This document shows, piece after piece, positions 17,858 to 26,721 of a stretch of 64,000 nucleotides of DNA. The notes under the pieces were generated by a model, which saw only the letters and a program-made list of their open reading frames with translations, did no database searches and had not been told where the DNA came from. The stretch's first letter is position 1. The number at the start of each line of letters is the position of its first letter. The position numbers and the translations under genes were made by a program. This stretch comes from Bacteroidales bacterium (GTDB taxonomy: Bacteria > Bacteroidota > Bacteroidia > Bacteroidales > UBA3824): assembly GCA_016293845.1 (NCBI GenBank), contig JAEDDH010000017.1, forward strand, positions 1 to 64,000, in the 5' to 3' direction.

Positions 17858-18211
17858 TTAGCGGTTGGTGTTAGGATAGTCGTTAGGATTCTGTGCATGC
17901 CTTACTGCATTTATCTGTATGGTTTGGAACGAAAACAAACCATCGCACAAGCCACTCAGAAGATAGTCTACAAATGTCATTTTTGTAATAATTTCGCAAT
18001 TGCCCGACGGCGGAATATTTGGTTCGCCCTTGCTGAGAGGTATCATTCCACCGAATAGGTAAGTTCTGCGACCACGGTAAAACTCGTAGTAGTTTTCGCT
18101 ACCGTTGTAGGTAAGTTTTTGATAATCGCCAACATACGTTTGCGTTTTCATGCACGACGGCAACGCGAATGCCGACAGCGCCAATGCGGTTAGAATTAAA
18201 ACTTTTTTCAT
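17858..18211 (-). CDS. Bor-like lipoprotein
   Basis: A 117-residue predicted lipoprotein (signal peptide with lipobox ALPSC, Cys about residue 20). The pattern TYVGDYQKLTYNG, PPSGNCEIITKMTFVDYLLSGLCDGLFSFQTIQI parallels the first 100 residues of the next gene downstream, 12 bp away. The C-terminal half recalls the Bor family (a conserved Cys followed by a helix and a short hydrophobic hairpin). It is the first gene of a three-gene minus-strand unit with 16907-17845 and 16267-16893. Its leader of about 380 bp holds a structured element. Confidence 0.65.
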   Translation of the reverse strand: MKKVLILTALALSAFALPSCMKTQTYVGDYQKLTYNGSENYYEFYRGRRTYLFGGMIPLSKGEPNIPPSGNCEIITKMTFVDYLLSGLCDGLFSFQTIQINAVRHAQNPNDYPNTNR

Positions 18212-18300
18212 GTTCTTAAAAACATTTAGCCTTCGTTGACCGCACCGAGTGGAAGATTGTTCTTTAATTATACTAATCTCAAAAGACCTAAAAAGAAAAA

Positions 18301-18426
18301 TGCGTGAGCGGTCGTACAGTTAGCCCGTTCCGCATTGTAAGGCTCTCGCATTGCCCTTCTCAGTAAGAACGAGCAACGCAGAAGCCCACGCAGTATAGCA
18401 ATATCTATACACCGCTTGCACGGCAT
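18301..18426 (-). ncRNA. Candidate structured RNA or leader element in the 447-bp gap before the Bor-like gene
   Basis: The 18212-18658 gap contains a block more GC-rich than its surroundings, with several nested pairings. TGCGTGAGCGGT (18301-18312) can pair with ACCGCTTGCACGG (18411 on). A long hairpin spans 18340-18387, with a tip formed by TTCT/AGAA-type pairing. A perfect 6-bp hairpin GTATAG/CTATAC lies at 18393-18410. Together they give a multi-branched fold. A -7 box TATATTTG on the minus strand (18601-18608) would start a transcript at about 18594 running through it to the Bor-like gene. It could be a regulatory leader, an independent small RNA or a dispersed repeat; the strand is inferred. 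I recognise no known RNA family. Confidence 0.35.
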
Positions 18427-18658
18427 GATATTACATACCCGAGAAACATCTACCGCTGCCTTTGCTCCAAACTGAGAATTTGTAGAATTTGCGAGATTTT
18501 ACAATGTTGAGAACAAAGCGTCAAGTAAACGCCTTTTTCTAATATGTCTGCCCTCCTCCTCCGCTCCTGCGCTAAACAAAAGTTACGGCATCGGACAATG
18601 CAAATATAAGGATATTTATAATAGGTGTGTTAAAAAAATAAAAAAAAATAAAAAAAAA

Positions 18659-19909
18659 TTACTCCAAAATCCATTTCCAAACCGGAACTACTTTTATTTC
18701 AAGGCTGTCTTCAATGATGGTGTCTTCGCTGTTTTTGGTTACTAATACTGCCGTTTTGAGCGGAAGATATTTGTTTAAAGCGGTCAAAGCCTTAACTTCA
18801 CGTTTTTTTGTGTCATCGTCATCAATGCTGTACGAAACCTGAACACCTAATCCCTCCTCGGGGACAAAAAAGTCAACCTCTACATTCTTATTGTAGTAAT
18901 AAAGTGCGCTTCCATATTTTTTGTACAAGAATATAGCACAAATATTCTCCAAAAGAGCCGTTTCAGGGTTATTCAAAAAGAGGTTCAAAATACCGTTGTC
19001 TACAAAATAATGTTTTTTAGTGGTTTGTTTGTCAACGAATTTGCCGGCATAATTCTCAATAGAGAATAAAAGGCACGAATCGCGCAAATATTGAATAAAG
19101 TTAGAAACTGTTGAAGCATTGACTGTAAGACCGGTAGCCTTAATCAGGTTTGAAAGTCTGTTGTAAGATGTAGGCTGCATAACGCACGATGCAAGCCGTT
19201 TGACAGCAATTCGCAATGCCTCCTCACTCCGCACCCCGTTTCTTACTATTATATCGCTAAAAAATATTTTATTGTAAATATTTGTCAACCAAAGTCTTTT
19301 AGCCTTAACGTTTATCAGTTCGGGGAATCCTCCAAAATAGAAATACTCCTCAAACATACGTGCCACGTCGCCTTGAACCTTGCTATATTGCCAATTTTTA
19401 GGTAGAGAAACCTTTTGTGCAGACAAGTATTCAGCAAAAGAAAATGGATAAACAGCCATATCCCAATATCTTCCGCCCAAAGTAGTTTGAATATCGCGAC
19501 TCAACATTTTTGCGTTGCTACCAGTTATGTACACTGTATATTTTTCGTTGGCTAAACGGCGGGCAAAATGCTCCCATCCGTCAATATTCTGTATTTCGTC
19601 TAAAAACAAAATTGGCTGACAATCAGATAAAAGTCTATGAGCCTGTATGATAATATCAAGTTCGTTACCCTTGATTTCGTTGATACGTTCGTCGTCGAAA
19701 CTGATATATACAATCTCGTCGATACTATGCCCTTCTTTTAACAATTGCTGTGCACGCTGAAAAAGCATATACGACTTACCTGCCTGACGCACTCCAACAA
19801 AAACATAACTGCCTCTTTCTTCAAACACAAAAGGTCGTTCAACCAACTTGACAGATTGAATAAGTTGTTGATTTTCAACAATAATATTTCTAACCAATTC
19901 TTTGTTCAT
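18659..19909 (-). CDS. AAA family ATPase with DUF4143 C-terminal domain
   Basis: A 416-residue ATP-binding protein of the AAA_14/DUF4143 type. The start is set at 19909 (MNKELVRNIIVEN); the frame runs on to 19954 through promoter sequence. The Walker A motif VGVRQAGKS lies near residue 40, Walker B ILFLDEIQNIDGW near residue 105, and sensor ITGSNAKML near residue 135. A winged-helix-like part and the DUF4143 domain (VDFFVPEEGLGVQVSYS, a degenerate nuclease-like D...QV motif) follow. These proteins are numerous in Bacteroidales; their function is not known. It is monocistronic, with its promoter embedded in a palindrome. Confidence 0.85.
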   Translation of the reverse strand: MNKELVRNIIVENQQLIQSVKLVERPFVFEERGSYVFVGVRQAGKSYMLFQRAQQLLKEGHSIDEIVYISFDDERINEIKGNELDIIIQAHRLLSDCQPILFLDEIQNIDGWEHFARRLANEKYTVYITGSNAKMLSRDIQTTLGGRYWDMAVYPFSFAEYLSAQKVSLPKNWQYSKVQGDVARMFEEYFYFGGFPELINVKAKRLWLTNIYNKIFFSDIIVRNGVRSEEALRIAVKRLASCVMQPTSYNRLSNLIKATGLTVNASTVSNFIQYLRDSCLLFSIENYAGKFVDKQTTKKHYFVDNGILNLFLNNPETALLENICAIFLYKKYGSALYYYNKNVEVDFFVPEEGLGVQVSYSIDDDDTKKREVKALTALNKYLPLKTAVLVTKNSEDTIIEDSLEIKVVPVWKWILE

Positions 19910-19925
19910 AGCAATAATATTTGTG

Positions 19926-19962
19926 CAAATATAACAAAAGTTTCTCGTATACAAGAAACTTT
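19926..19962 (-). promoter_or_regulatory. Promoter overlapping a perfect palindrome upstream of the DUF4143 ATPase
   Basis: On the minus strand, a -7 box TATATTTG (19926-19933) is preceded 18 bp away by TTG at 19952-19954. The spacer is covered by a perfect 9-bp inverted repeat, AAAGTTTCT (19937-19945) and AGAAACTTT (19954-19962), centred on CGTATACA. This is a plausible operator for autoregulation or another repressor. Confidence 0.5.
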
Positions 19963-20027
19963 CGGGGTATTTTTATCTTATATACAAGAAACTTTCGGGG
20001 TGTTTTTATCTTATATGCAAGAAAGGA
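19953..20027. repeat. Tandem repeat, 33-bp unit
   Basis: Units begin AAGAAAC at 19953 and 19986, with a third partial start at 20019 (AAGAAAGG). Each contains CTTTCGGGGT then TTTTTATCTTATAT. The period is exactly 33 bp with one or two changes between units. The first unit supplies one arm of the palindrome in the adjacent promoter. Confidence 0.75.
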
Positions 20028-20984
20028 TTATTTAATCCATCCGTGCATACGCATCCATTTTTCGCAGGCATCGTGCCAAAAGGCTTGTGTGTCGGTTGGA
20101 GATTTTACCTGCAAACCGTGGTCGCCTTTGGCATAGAGATGTAGTTCTGCCTCAACACCGTTTTTGCGGAGGGCGTCGGTATACATAACGCTGTTGGCGT
20201 AGGGCACAAGTTTGTCGTCGAGAGCGTGAGCAAGAAATGCCGGAGGAGTATCCTTGGTAACCTGCTTTTGGCTCGAAAACTTGTCGGTAAGAGCCTGAGG
20301 AGCGTCCTTGCCAATAAGAGCCTCGCGCGAACCCATATGTGTAGTTTCGGTCTCCATAGTAATTACAGGATAAATCAAGATAGAAAAATCGGGACGTGCG
20401 CTCACATTGTATTCCGATTTGTAAACATTGTCGTTGTAATGCGTAGAGATTACCGAAGCCAAGTGTCCACCAGCCGAAAAGCCTATCACGCCAATTTTGT
20501 CGGGGTCGATACCGTATTCCTTGGCATTGGCGCGAACATAGCGCACAGCCTGTTGAGCATCGATAAGCGGACCAACGGAGCGGTCTTGCATAAATTGGTC
20601 TTCGGGAAGGCGGTATTTTAGCACAAAAGCATTGATACCCACCGAGGCAAGCCACTCAGCAGTTTGCAAGCCCTCAAAAAGGTAAGTCAACCCAGCATAT
20701 CCGCCGCCAGGAATAACAATAACCGAAGCGCCAGATGGTTCTTTGGCGGGGAAATAAGCAAGTTGCGGAGTAGACACGCAGCGCATAAAGAAAATGTTAG
20801 CGCTTTGTTCGTCGCATTTTTTAGGTTCGCCCTTAGCGCCGGGGATTTTGGTAAAAAGTTCGATAGTTTTGGCGGGTTCGGGAGCCTTAGGCATCTGGGG
20901 ACGCTGCGGCTGCTGAGCCATTGCGCCTACGCCGATAATCATAGCCGTAGCAAACACGGCTGCAAAAGAATATAGTCTTTTCAT
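20028..20984 (-). CDS. Secreted alpha/beta-hydrolase (acetyl-xylan-esterase-like)
   Basis: A 318-residue exported esterase of the BD-FAE/acetyl xylan esterase-like alpha/beta-hydrolase type. A signal peptide (MKRLYSFAAVFATAMIIGVGAMAQ) is followed by a Pro-rich linker. The oxyanion segment VIVIPGGGYAGL and the nucleophile elbow GFSAGGH (Ser in GxSxG) are clear. Late in the chain, LAHALDDKLVP supplies the acid and GDHGLQ the catalytic His. It probably removes acyl groups from plant polysaccharides or related esters in the periplasm. It stands alone, with no CAZyme or SusCD genes beside it in this window. Confidence 0.85.
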   Translation of the reverse strand: MKRLYSFAAVFATAMIIGVGAMAQQPQRPQMPKAPEPAKTIELFTKIPGAKGEPKKCDEQSANIFFMRCVSTPQLAYFPAKEPSGASVIVIPGGGYAGLTYLFEGLQTAEWLASVGINAFVLKYRLPEDQFMQDRSVGPLIDAQQAVRYVRANAKEYGIDPDKIGVIGFSAGGHLASVISTHYNDNVYKSEYNVSARPDFSILIYPVITMETETTHMGSREALIGKDAPQALTDKFSSQKQVTKDTPPAFLAHALDDKLVPYANSVMYTDALRKNGVEAELHLYAKGDHGLQVKSPTDTQAFWHDACEKWMRMHGWIK

Positions 20985-21060
20985 TTTTCTGTGATTTTAA
21001 TTATTATTTTGATGTGCAATAATACAAAAAGAATTGGAAATAACGAACAACATCAAAATA

Positions 21061-23161
21061 TTACTTTGTCAACTTAATAAAAGGGAGATACTTCTTTTCG
21101 CCTTGGCTTGTGGTAATATAAATATCCTCAATAAAGATTTTCCCTCCTTCGGGAACGTCATTGATAAGTTGCTTTTGCTGAGCGGTAAACCTCCCAGAAC
21201 GGCTATCCACATTCCGCGTAAAGCCCTTAACCGTGGCTGATACAGTAAACCCGGACAGACTATCTGTTGTAACAGCATCTTTGAGTTCGGGCGACTTATT
21301 TGTGAAAATTTTGGTTGTGAGAACACAGTTGCGAGAATCATTTCCAGTAGAGAAATAATATCTGAACCACCACCGAAGGGCTTGCTCAGTTTCGATATAA
21401 TACAGGCTACTATTAGTTTCGGCTTAAATGGGTCTGACTTTACTACAACTGTGAGTGGCGCAGTGTATCCGTGGAACGAAATTTTAGTTTTCGTCTTTCC
21501 TGGGATAGAGTTGTCAAGAGAGAAATCAGCAAATCTGATGTCGAATCGGTCGTAAGAGCCATCGGCGTAAACAGCCTTGACATTACCGGTTAGTTTCTCG
21601 TATTCAAATATTTCAGCAGAAACTTGTGAGAAGTCTAACTTGATAGGTTTCATTGAATTGGATACAACTGTTATAGAAAGAGTATCTTCGCAACCGTGCC
21701 AATTTACACTAATATTATGTACGCCAGGTTTTGTTGAATCAAAGAAGTGTCTTGTGTCAGATAATTTAATATAATCCACAGTGCCGTCGTCATAGGCGAC
21801 ACCAATGCTACCGCTCGGGTAATTAAATTGTCGGATAGTATCATTAATTTCTGAAAAGTCGAATCTTACTGGCACTTTATAAACGGTTACTGCAGTATGA
21901 ATGGTTTTACCGGCATATTCTACGGTTACGTCCTTAGAGCCAGGAGTGCTTGTGTCAAGTCCTGAGAATTTGGCTTCCGATGCATTTACATTAGTGAATG
22001 TCCCATCTTTGTATTTAACATCAAAATTTGAAATATACCGATTTAAAGGGAGCTCAGAAATGTATTGTCTGTTTTCGTAGTACCACTTACCATAAGCACT
22101 GATATAGACTGAGTCGACATCAACAACTTCGATATCAGTAGTGATTAGCTTGCCTGCAAACTTAATTGTAACAGTCTGTTTTCCGGGATGGTTGGTGTCA
22201 AGGCCTGATATTTCGGTCTTTTTTAAAGGGACACTTTTATATATTCCATTCGAATATTTAATTGATATTAGTTCACCTTCTAAATTACTGCCACGATGGA
22301 GCGATTTATTGGGGTAATGTATTGATTCTACGATAGGGACTTCTACAGAAACGGTTTCTGCATAATCACCAATAGTAACGGAGATGTTCTGCTTACCGCC
22401 CTTATCGGGGTCAAGATTAGAGATTGTAACATTGTCGAGGTCAATTGCAAGAGTTTTACCATTTGAGTATAATACTGTAACCATCTGTTTAGAATAAAAA
22501 TTCTTTTGCTCATAAGGATACAGAATTTCTGGAAAATCTATTATATCAGAAACGCCTATCACTGAAATTATCTGACTATAAGCAATGCCACAATAGTTGA
22601 ATGTATAGTCGTAATCTCCGGGGGTGTCAAAACTAACAGGGAGAAAATTCACCAATGTGTGTTCGTATCCATTAAAGCCGTAACGTGTTTCGTACATTGG
22701 TAATGAGTGTTCATAGCCCAAATAGAATCGTGGACGTATTATGTCCACCAAAACCGAATCGAACTTTGTTATCCATGCAAAGTCTCTATTATTTTGGAAG
22801 AAATCATCTTGATCGACGGCTTCTATTCCGTATGATTTCATAATCTGCACAAAGTCGCTGTCAGAAACAGAGTTTAATTCTTGATTGAAAAGTAGGGCTT
22901 TGCATTGAGAGCGTACACCGGCATATTCTACCGTAAATTCTTCAAACCTAACTGCGCGGTGTCAAGTCCTGATATTTTGACATCTGAGAGTGGTACTGAG
23001 CCGCAGGTGTTGACAGTATATAGCAATGCAACTTTTTCGTAATCATTGTCTCCGTAAATGTCGTAGCCGGACGGTGGAAAAAAGATTTGCTTAACTTGCT
23101 TTTGTGCCGAAGCGCCGCCGAAGGCGAGCAGGGCGGTGAGGATGATGATGAGTTTTTTCAT
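21061..23161 (-). pseudogene. Secreted Ig-like repeat protein with GldM-C-like C-terminus, interrupted by two frameshifts
   Basis: Read as one gene, it has a signal peptide (MKKLIIILTALLAFGGASA) and about six repeated Ig-like units. Each unit carries the pattern (I/F)SGLDT..PG...V.I.(Y/F)AGK (for example near 22200 and 21960 on the minus strand). It ends in a domain like the GldM C-terminus (FTAQQKQLINDVPEGGKIFI...). Three frames are needed: 23161 to about 22940, about 22940 to 21415, and about 21415 to the stop at 21061-21063. Both shifts fit a missing base in a short run (GG near 22937; CCC near 21415). The long uninterrupted frames favour sequencing indels or recent inactivation. Role: probably a cell-surface or secreted adhesin-like protein. 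Confidence 0.65.
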
Positions 23162-23320
23162 GATGAGTGTTGTTTTATGTAGTTGATTTGTACCTATATT
23201 TACTATCTGTTTCTTATTATTCGTTTTATTATTTCACACCGCAATATAGCAATGTTTGGATAAATGTCAAGAGTTTGGAGAGATTTTTTTACAGAATGAG
23301 TTGAAAATGGTGGAAAATAT

Positions 23321-23356
23321 GCTAATCCGAAAAAGTTATGACTTTTTTGGATTAGC
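23321..23356. other. Near-perfect 16-bp inverted repeat in the 23162-23452 divergent gap
   Basis: Arms at 23321-23336 (GCTAATCCGAAAAAGT) and 23341-23356 pair over 16 positions with one G-U and a TATG loop. No T-run follows on either strand, so it is not a standard terminator. It lies between two divergent genes and could be an operator or RNA hairpin. The rest of this 291-bp gap holds only promoter-like sequence. Confidence 0.6.
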
Positions 23357-23389
23357 AAAGGATGAATAAACAAGACTGAAATATAATAT

Positions 23390-23420
23390 TTTGAAATTTC
23401 GGATAGAAATGTTTTCTTTG
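23390..23420 (+). promoter_or_regulatory. Promoter for the glycosyltransferase pair
   Basis: TTTG at 23390-23393, a 19-bp spacer, and a -7-like TTTCTTTG at 23413-23420 place transcription start about 25 bp before the first glycosyltransferase ATG. Confidence 0.45.
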
Positions 23421-23452
23421 CGTACTAATTTATTTACAGAATAAAATCAAAA

Positions 23453-24517
23453 ATGCACAACATCCTCCTTGTTTGGGACCGTATCGGTGATTATCATCTT
23501 GCACGTGTAAGGGCATTGCGGGGGGTGGTAGGCAATAGATTGGTGTTTACCGCCGACCTTGCCGCCGCCGACAACCTATATAAGTGGAAAACCGAAAACC
23601 TTGAAAACCATTTTGTGCTTTCCTCTAAAACCGCCGAACAAAAGGATGTGCGCACAAGGTTGAAAAATTTTAAAAAGATTATCAAAACTCACAACATAAA
23701 ATACTGCTGCCTTGCTGGTTACGGACGTATTGAATATCTGCGGATGATAATTGCCGCAAAACTTCGCGGATGCAAGGTGCTGATTTTTTCGGAAAGTTGG
23801 TACGGACGGCGCACACCTTTTAATATATTAAAGTCGTGGTTTTTAAAAATGTTTGCCGATGTGTTTTTGGTGTCGGGCATAAGGGCGAGAGATTTTACTG
23901 CTAATATTCTGAAAATCAAGCCAGAAAAAATAGCCATCCCCTACTCCGTGGTAGACAACGCGCATTTTGCAAACCCCGGCAATTATAATCCCGAAACCAA
24001 GGTGATGCTCTGTATGGCGCGTTTCAGCAAAGAAAAAAATCAGGAATTTTTGATTAACGCATTCTTAAAATCCTCATTATCGGAAAGTTGGACATTAAAA
24101 CTCGTTGGCGCAGGTCCGCTAAAAGAAGATTTGGAGCAAAAGTTTAAAGAAAAACATAATATAACGATATGCAATTGGGCAGTATACAACGATTTACCTA
24201 CGATATACCATAACAGTTCGATGTTTGTTTTAGCAAGTACTTTTGAGCCGTGGGGATTGGTGGTAAACGAGGCTATGAGCGCGGGACTGCCTTGCGTGGT
24301 GAGCCATGCCGTGGGTGCTATGCCCGATTTGGTGGACACGTCAAACGGTTTTACATTCGACGAAACCAACGAACAATCGCTCGTGGACGTTTTCAACCGA
24401 ATTGCCACATTGTCCCAAGAGCAACTTATGCAGATGAGCTGCGCCGCCGTGGAACGAATCAGCCGTTTTACCCCAGAGATTTGGGCGCAACAAGTTGTCA
24501 ATTCTCTTAAAATATGA
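23453..24517 (+). CDS. Glycosyltransferase family 4 protein
   Basis: A 354-residue GT-B glycosyltransferase. The N-terminal acceptor lobe is followed by the GT1-type donor lobe, with MLCMARFSKEKNQEFLINAF near residue 185, LKLVGAGPLKEDLEQ, and the nucleotide-sugar site FEPWGLVVNEAMSAGLPCVVS (E-x7-E) near residue 265. No membrane segment is evident, so it is cytoplasmic or peripheral. The donor and acceptor sugars cannot be read from sequence; a role in surface polysaccharide synthesis is likely. It overlaps the next gene by four bases (ATGA), so the two form an operon. Confidence 0.88.
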   Translation: MHNILLVWDRIGDYHLARVRALRGVVGNRLVFTADLAAADNLYKWKTENLENHFVLSSKTAEQKDVRTRLKNFKKIIKTHNIKYCCLAGYGRIEYLRMIIAAKLRGCKVLIFSESWYGRRTPFNILKSWFLKMFADVFLVSGIRARDFTANILKIKPEKIAIPYSVVDNAHFANPGNYNPETKVMLCMARFSKEKNQEFLINAFLKSSLSESWTLKLVGAGPLKEDLEQKFKEKHNITICNWAVYNDLPTIYHNSSMFVLASTFEPWGLVVNEAMSAGLPCVVSHAVGAMPDLVDTSNGFTFDETNEQSLVDVFNRIATLSQEQLMQMSCAAVERISRFTPEIWAQQVVNSLKI

Positions 24518-25584
24518 ACATTATCAACATCATAGACCGTATCGACAAGGTAAATTTCGGCATTTGGAACGCCGCCCTCCTACCCTGCTCCACACTTTAT
24601 AATATATATAAGGTGAAATGCTTTGCGGTTTTCCCTCGCATTGACGATATACCCGACGTTAAAACGCTCTATAATGTTGAACCAATTATTATATATAACA
24701 CTGACACAGAGGGGTTTAGAAAAATTTTAGAAAAATTTTCGCCCAAAGATACCATAATTGTAACACACGGCAGTTGGCGTTTCCCTACACTATGGGGAAA
24801 TTATGCCGCACAAAACGGTTTCAAATGGGTTTACACACCTCACGGAATGTTAGAGCCGTGGAGCAAGAGGTTAAAATGGTTGAAAAAGTTGCTCTATTTC
24901 CACTTTATAGAAAGACGGATGATAAAGCGTGCGGCAACCATTAGGGCAGTTTCAAAACCCGAAATGGAAAATCTCAAAAAAGATTTCAAAAAAGTGGTTC
25001 ACATAACCAACGGAGCGGCAGTTTTTAAAAGTAACTCAGAGGTAACAAAGCCAATAACCCTTTTGTTTCTTGGCAGGCTGAACTCCAAAAAATGCGTCCA
25101 CGAAATACTCAGGGCGTGGGTTGATTCCAAAGCATTTGGCAATGAGGATTATAGATTAAAAATAGTTGGTCCCGATGATGGCGAGTTTCCCCAGCTTGAA
25201 GCATTATACAAGACTTTACCCGAAAACAAAAACGTATATCTCAGCAACACACCCGTTTATGGCGCAGAGAAAGAGGCATTGTTGGCAGAAAGCACATTTT
25301 TTCTTTTGCCATCGCAGTCGGAGGGCTTTCCCACATCAGTGTTGGAGGCAGGAATGGCGGGATGCGTACCCGTTATCAGCGACGGTTGCAATTTTCCCGA
25401 ACTATTTGAAAATCAACTTGGAATCAAAGTAGAAAGCAACTACCAATCGTTGCTGAACTTTTTCAACAATATTCCGCAACCATCTAACCGTAAGCAATAT
25501 ACCGACTATTTTGTTGAGAATTATTCCATAGAGGCAATTGCAGAAAAAATGTTTTCGCTATACAAACGGCTGTTAGAGCATTAA
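24514..25584 (+). CDS. Glycosyltransferase (GT-B fold, GT4-like)
   Basis: A 356-residue glycosyltransferase translationally coupled to the preceding one (ATGA at 24514-24517). The middle segment YTPHGMLEPWSKRLKW is typical of bacterial GT4 enzymes. The donor lobe shows LLFLGRLNSKKCVHEILRAW and LPSQSEGFPTSVLEAGMAGC (the E-G-F-P...E motif). The specific sugars are unknown; it probably acts in sequence with its neighbour in a surface glycan pathway. The 3' end overlaps the convergent radC gene by 12 bp. Confidence 0.87.
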   Translation: MNIINIIDRIDKVNFGIWNAALLPCSTLYNIYKVKCFAVFPRIDDIPDVKTLYNVEPIIIYNTDTEGFRKILEKFSPKDTIIVTHGSWRFPTLWGNYAAQNGFKWVYTPHGMLEPWSKRLKWLKKLLYFHFIERRMIKRAATIRAVSKPEMENLKKDFKKVVHITNGAAVFKSNSEVTKPITLLFLGRLNSKKCVHEILRAWVDSKAFGNEDYRLKIVGPDDGEFPQLEALYKTLPENKNVYLSNTPVYGAEKEALLAESTFFLLPSQSEGFPTSVLEAGMAGCVPVISDGCNFPELFENQLGIKVESNYQSLLNFFNNIPQPSNRKQYTDYFVENYSIEAIAEKMFSLYKRLLEH

Positions 25585-26250
25585 GCCCTCGTCGCAAAAA
25601 CTGTAATAACTATCGCCGGCGATGATAATGTGCTCGGGAAGGTCGATACGCAGAAGTTTGCAAATCTTTTTTAACTCTTGGGTGAGCGAAATATCCTCTT
25701 GGCTAGGGCGACAAGTGCCTCCGGGATGGTTGTGACACAGGATAATGCGTCCGGCATTGCACTCAAAGGCATAACGGAGAATCTCTTTAAAATCTACGGA
25801 AACCACATTAGACGCACCTTTGCTTATTTGCTGACGGCGTATAAACAGTCCGCTAATGTTGCAATATATCACCCAAAATTCCTCGTGAGGTTTTTCGCGG
25901 AGAAATTTCATCGATTCAAACACATCTTTGCTCGACAAAAGTTTCACCTCGGTGGGCGGTGTGGCGGCTGCGATTCGGCGACCAAGTTCCTGAGCAGCAC
26001 GGATAATGGTAGACTTTGCCGGACCGATACCTTCCACCTGCTCAATCTCCGAGCGAGTTAGGCGAGTAAACTTCATCAGGTTGTAGTCTGCCATCTTCAT
26101 TACGTCGTTGGCAAGGTCTAATGCCGAACGCTTTGCTGTACCGTTAGTTATCAGTATAGCAATAAGTTCGGCAACGGAGCAAGCCTCGGGACCATTAGCG
26201 ATAAATTTTTCGCGTGGGCGGTCGTCTTCGTTCCAATCTTTGATGGGCAT
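25573..26250 (-). CDS. radC: RadC family JAB-domain protein
   Basis: A 225-residue RadC-like protein. An N-terminal helix-hairpin-helix-like region (RSEIEQVEGIGPAKSTII) is followed by the JAB/MPN domain. That domain has the metal motif HNHPGGTCRPSQED (H-x-H...D) near residues 172-185, plus an upstream Glu in EEFWVIYCN. It has the predicted metalloprotease-type fold; the biological role is uncertain, since the early DNA-repair assignment of RadC is doubtful. It lies downstream of rpsT on the same strand, but a terminator separates them. Confidence 0.9.
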   Translation of the reverse strand: MPIKDWNEDDRPREKFIANGPEACSVAELIAILITNGTAKRSALDLANDVMKMADYNLMKFTRLTRSEIEQVEGIGPAKSTIIRAAQELGRRIAAATPPTEVKLLSSKDVFESMKFLREKPHEEFWVIYCNISGLFIRRQQISKGASNVVSVDFKEILRYAFECNAGRIILCHNHPGGTCRPSQEDISLTQELKKICKLLRIDLPEHIIIAGDSYYSFCDEGLML

Positions 26251-26264
26251 AGGATAATGGAAAT

Positions 26265-26298
26265 AAAAAAAGGTCTCAACCGATTACCCGTCAAGACC
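26265..26298 (-). terminator. Intrinsic terminator after rpsT
   Basis: On the minus strand, a 9-bp stem formed by plus-strand arms 26272-26280 and 26290-26298 (with two G-U pairs) is followed by a seven-T tract (26265-26271). Confidence 0.8.
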
Positions 26299-26326
26299 CT
26301 CTTTGCGTATTATGACAACAAAATTA

Positions 26327-26578
26327 TTACAACTTGTTAACAAGTTTCTGCAACTTTGATTTCAAGTTAGCAGCCTTGTTCTGATGGATGATGTTTCTCT
26401 TGGCGAGTTTGTCAATCATTTTAACAACACCCGGAAGAGCCTTCTCAGCTTCTTCTTTCTCTTTTGTTGCACGGATTTTTCTTACTGCGTTACGCATTGT
26501 AACGGCATAGTAGCGGTTGCGAAGTCTGCGAACTTCGTCCTGTCTGATCTTCTTTTTTGCTGAATGATGATGAGCCAT
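26327..26578 (-). CDS. rpsT: 30S ribosomal protein S20
   Basis: An 83-residue very basic helical protein that binds 16S rRNA early in 30S assembly. The start MAHHHSAKKKIRQDEVRRLRN and the C-terminal DKLAKRNIIHQNKAANLKSKL are diagnostic of bS20, and the length is normal. It has its own promoter and terminator, so it is monocistronic as usual. Confidence 0.97.
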   Translation of the reverse strand: MAHHHSAKKKIRQDEVRRLRNRYYAVTMRNAVRKIRATKEKEEAEKALPGVVKMIDKLAKRNIIHQNKAANLKSKLQKLVNKL

Positions 26579-26636
26579 TTCTCTTTTATTTAATGCTTTG
26601 GTTTATATTCAAATATTCTGTTTACAAATCAGAGCG

Positions 26637-26668
26637 CAAAGTAACAAAATATTCTTGATACCAACAAA
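26637..26668 (-). promoter_or_regulatory. Promoter for rpsT
   Basis: On the minus strand, TTTG (26668-26665), a 20-bp spacer, and TTACTTTG (26644-26637) match the Bacteroidota promoter pattern. The start codon is about 58 bp downstream. Confidence 0.55.
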
Positions 26669-26721
26669 AAAATTTGCGGATTTAAATTTTAATTTTTACT
26701 ATTGTACCAAGAAAAATAATT

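Noticed and set aside
19953..20027. Short direct repeats as a possible CRISPR array
   Set aside because: Units are contiguous with a 33-bp period and no unique spacers, and no cas genes are present.
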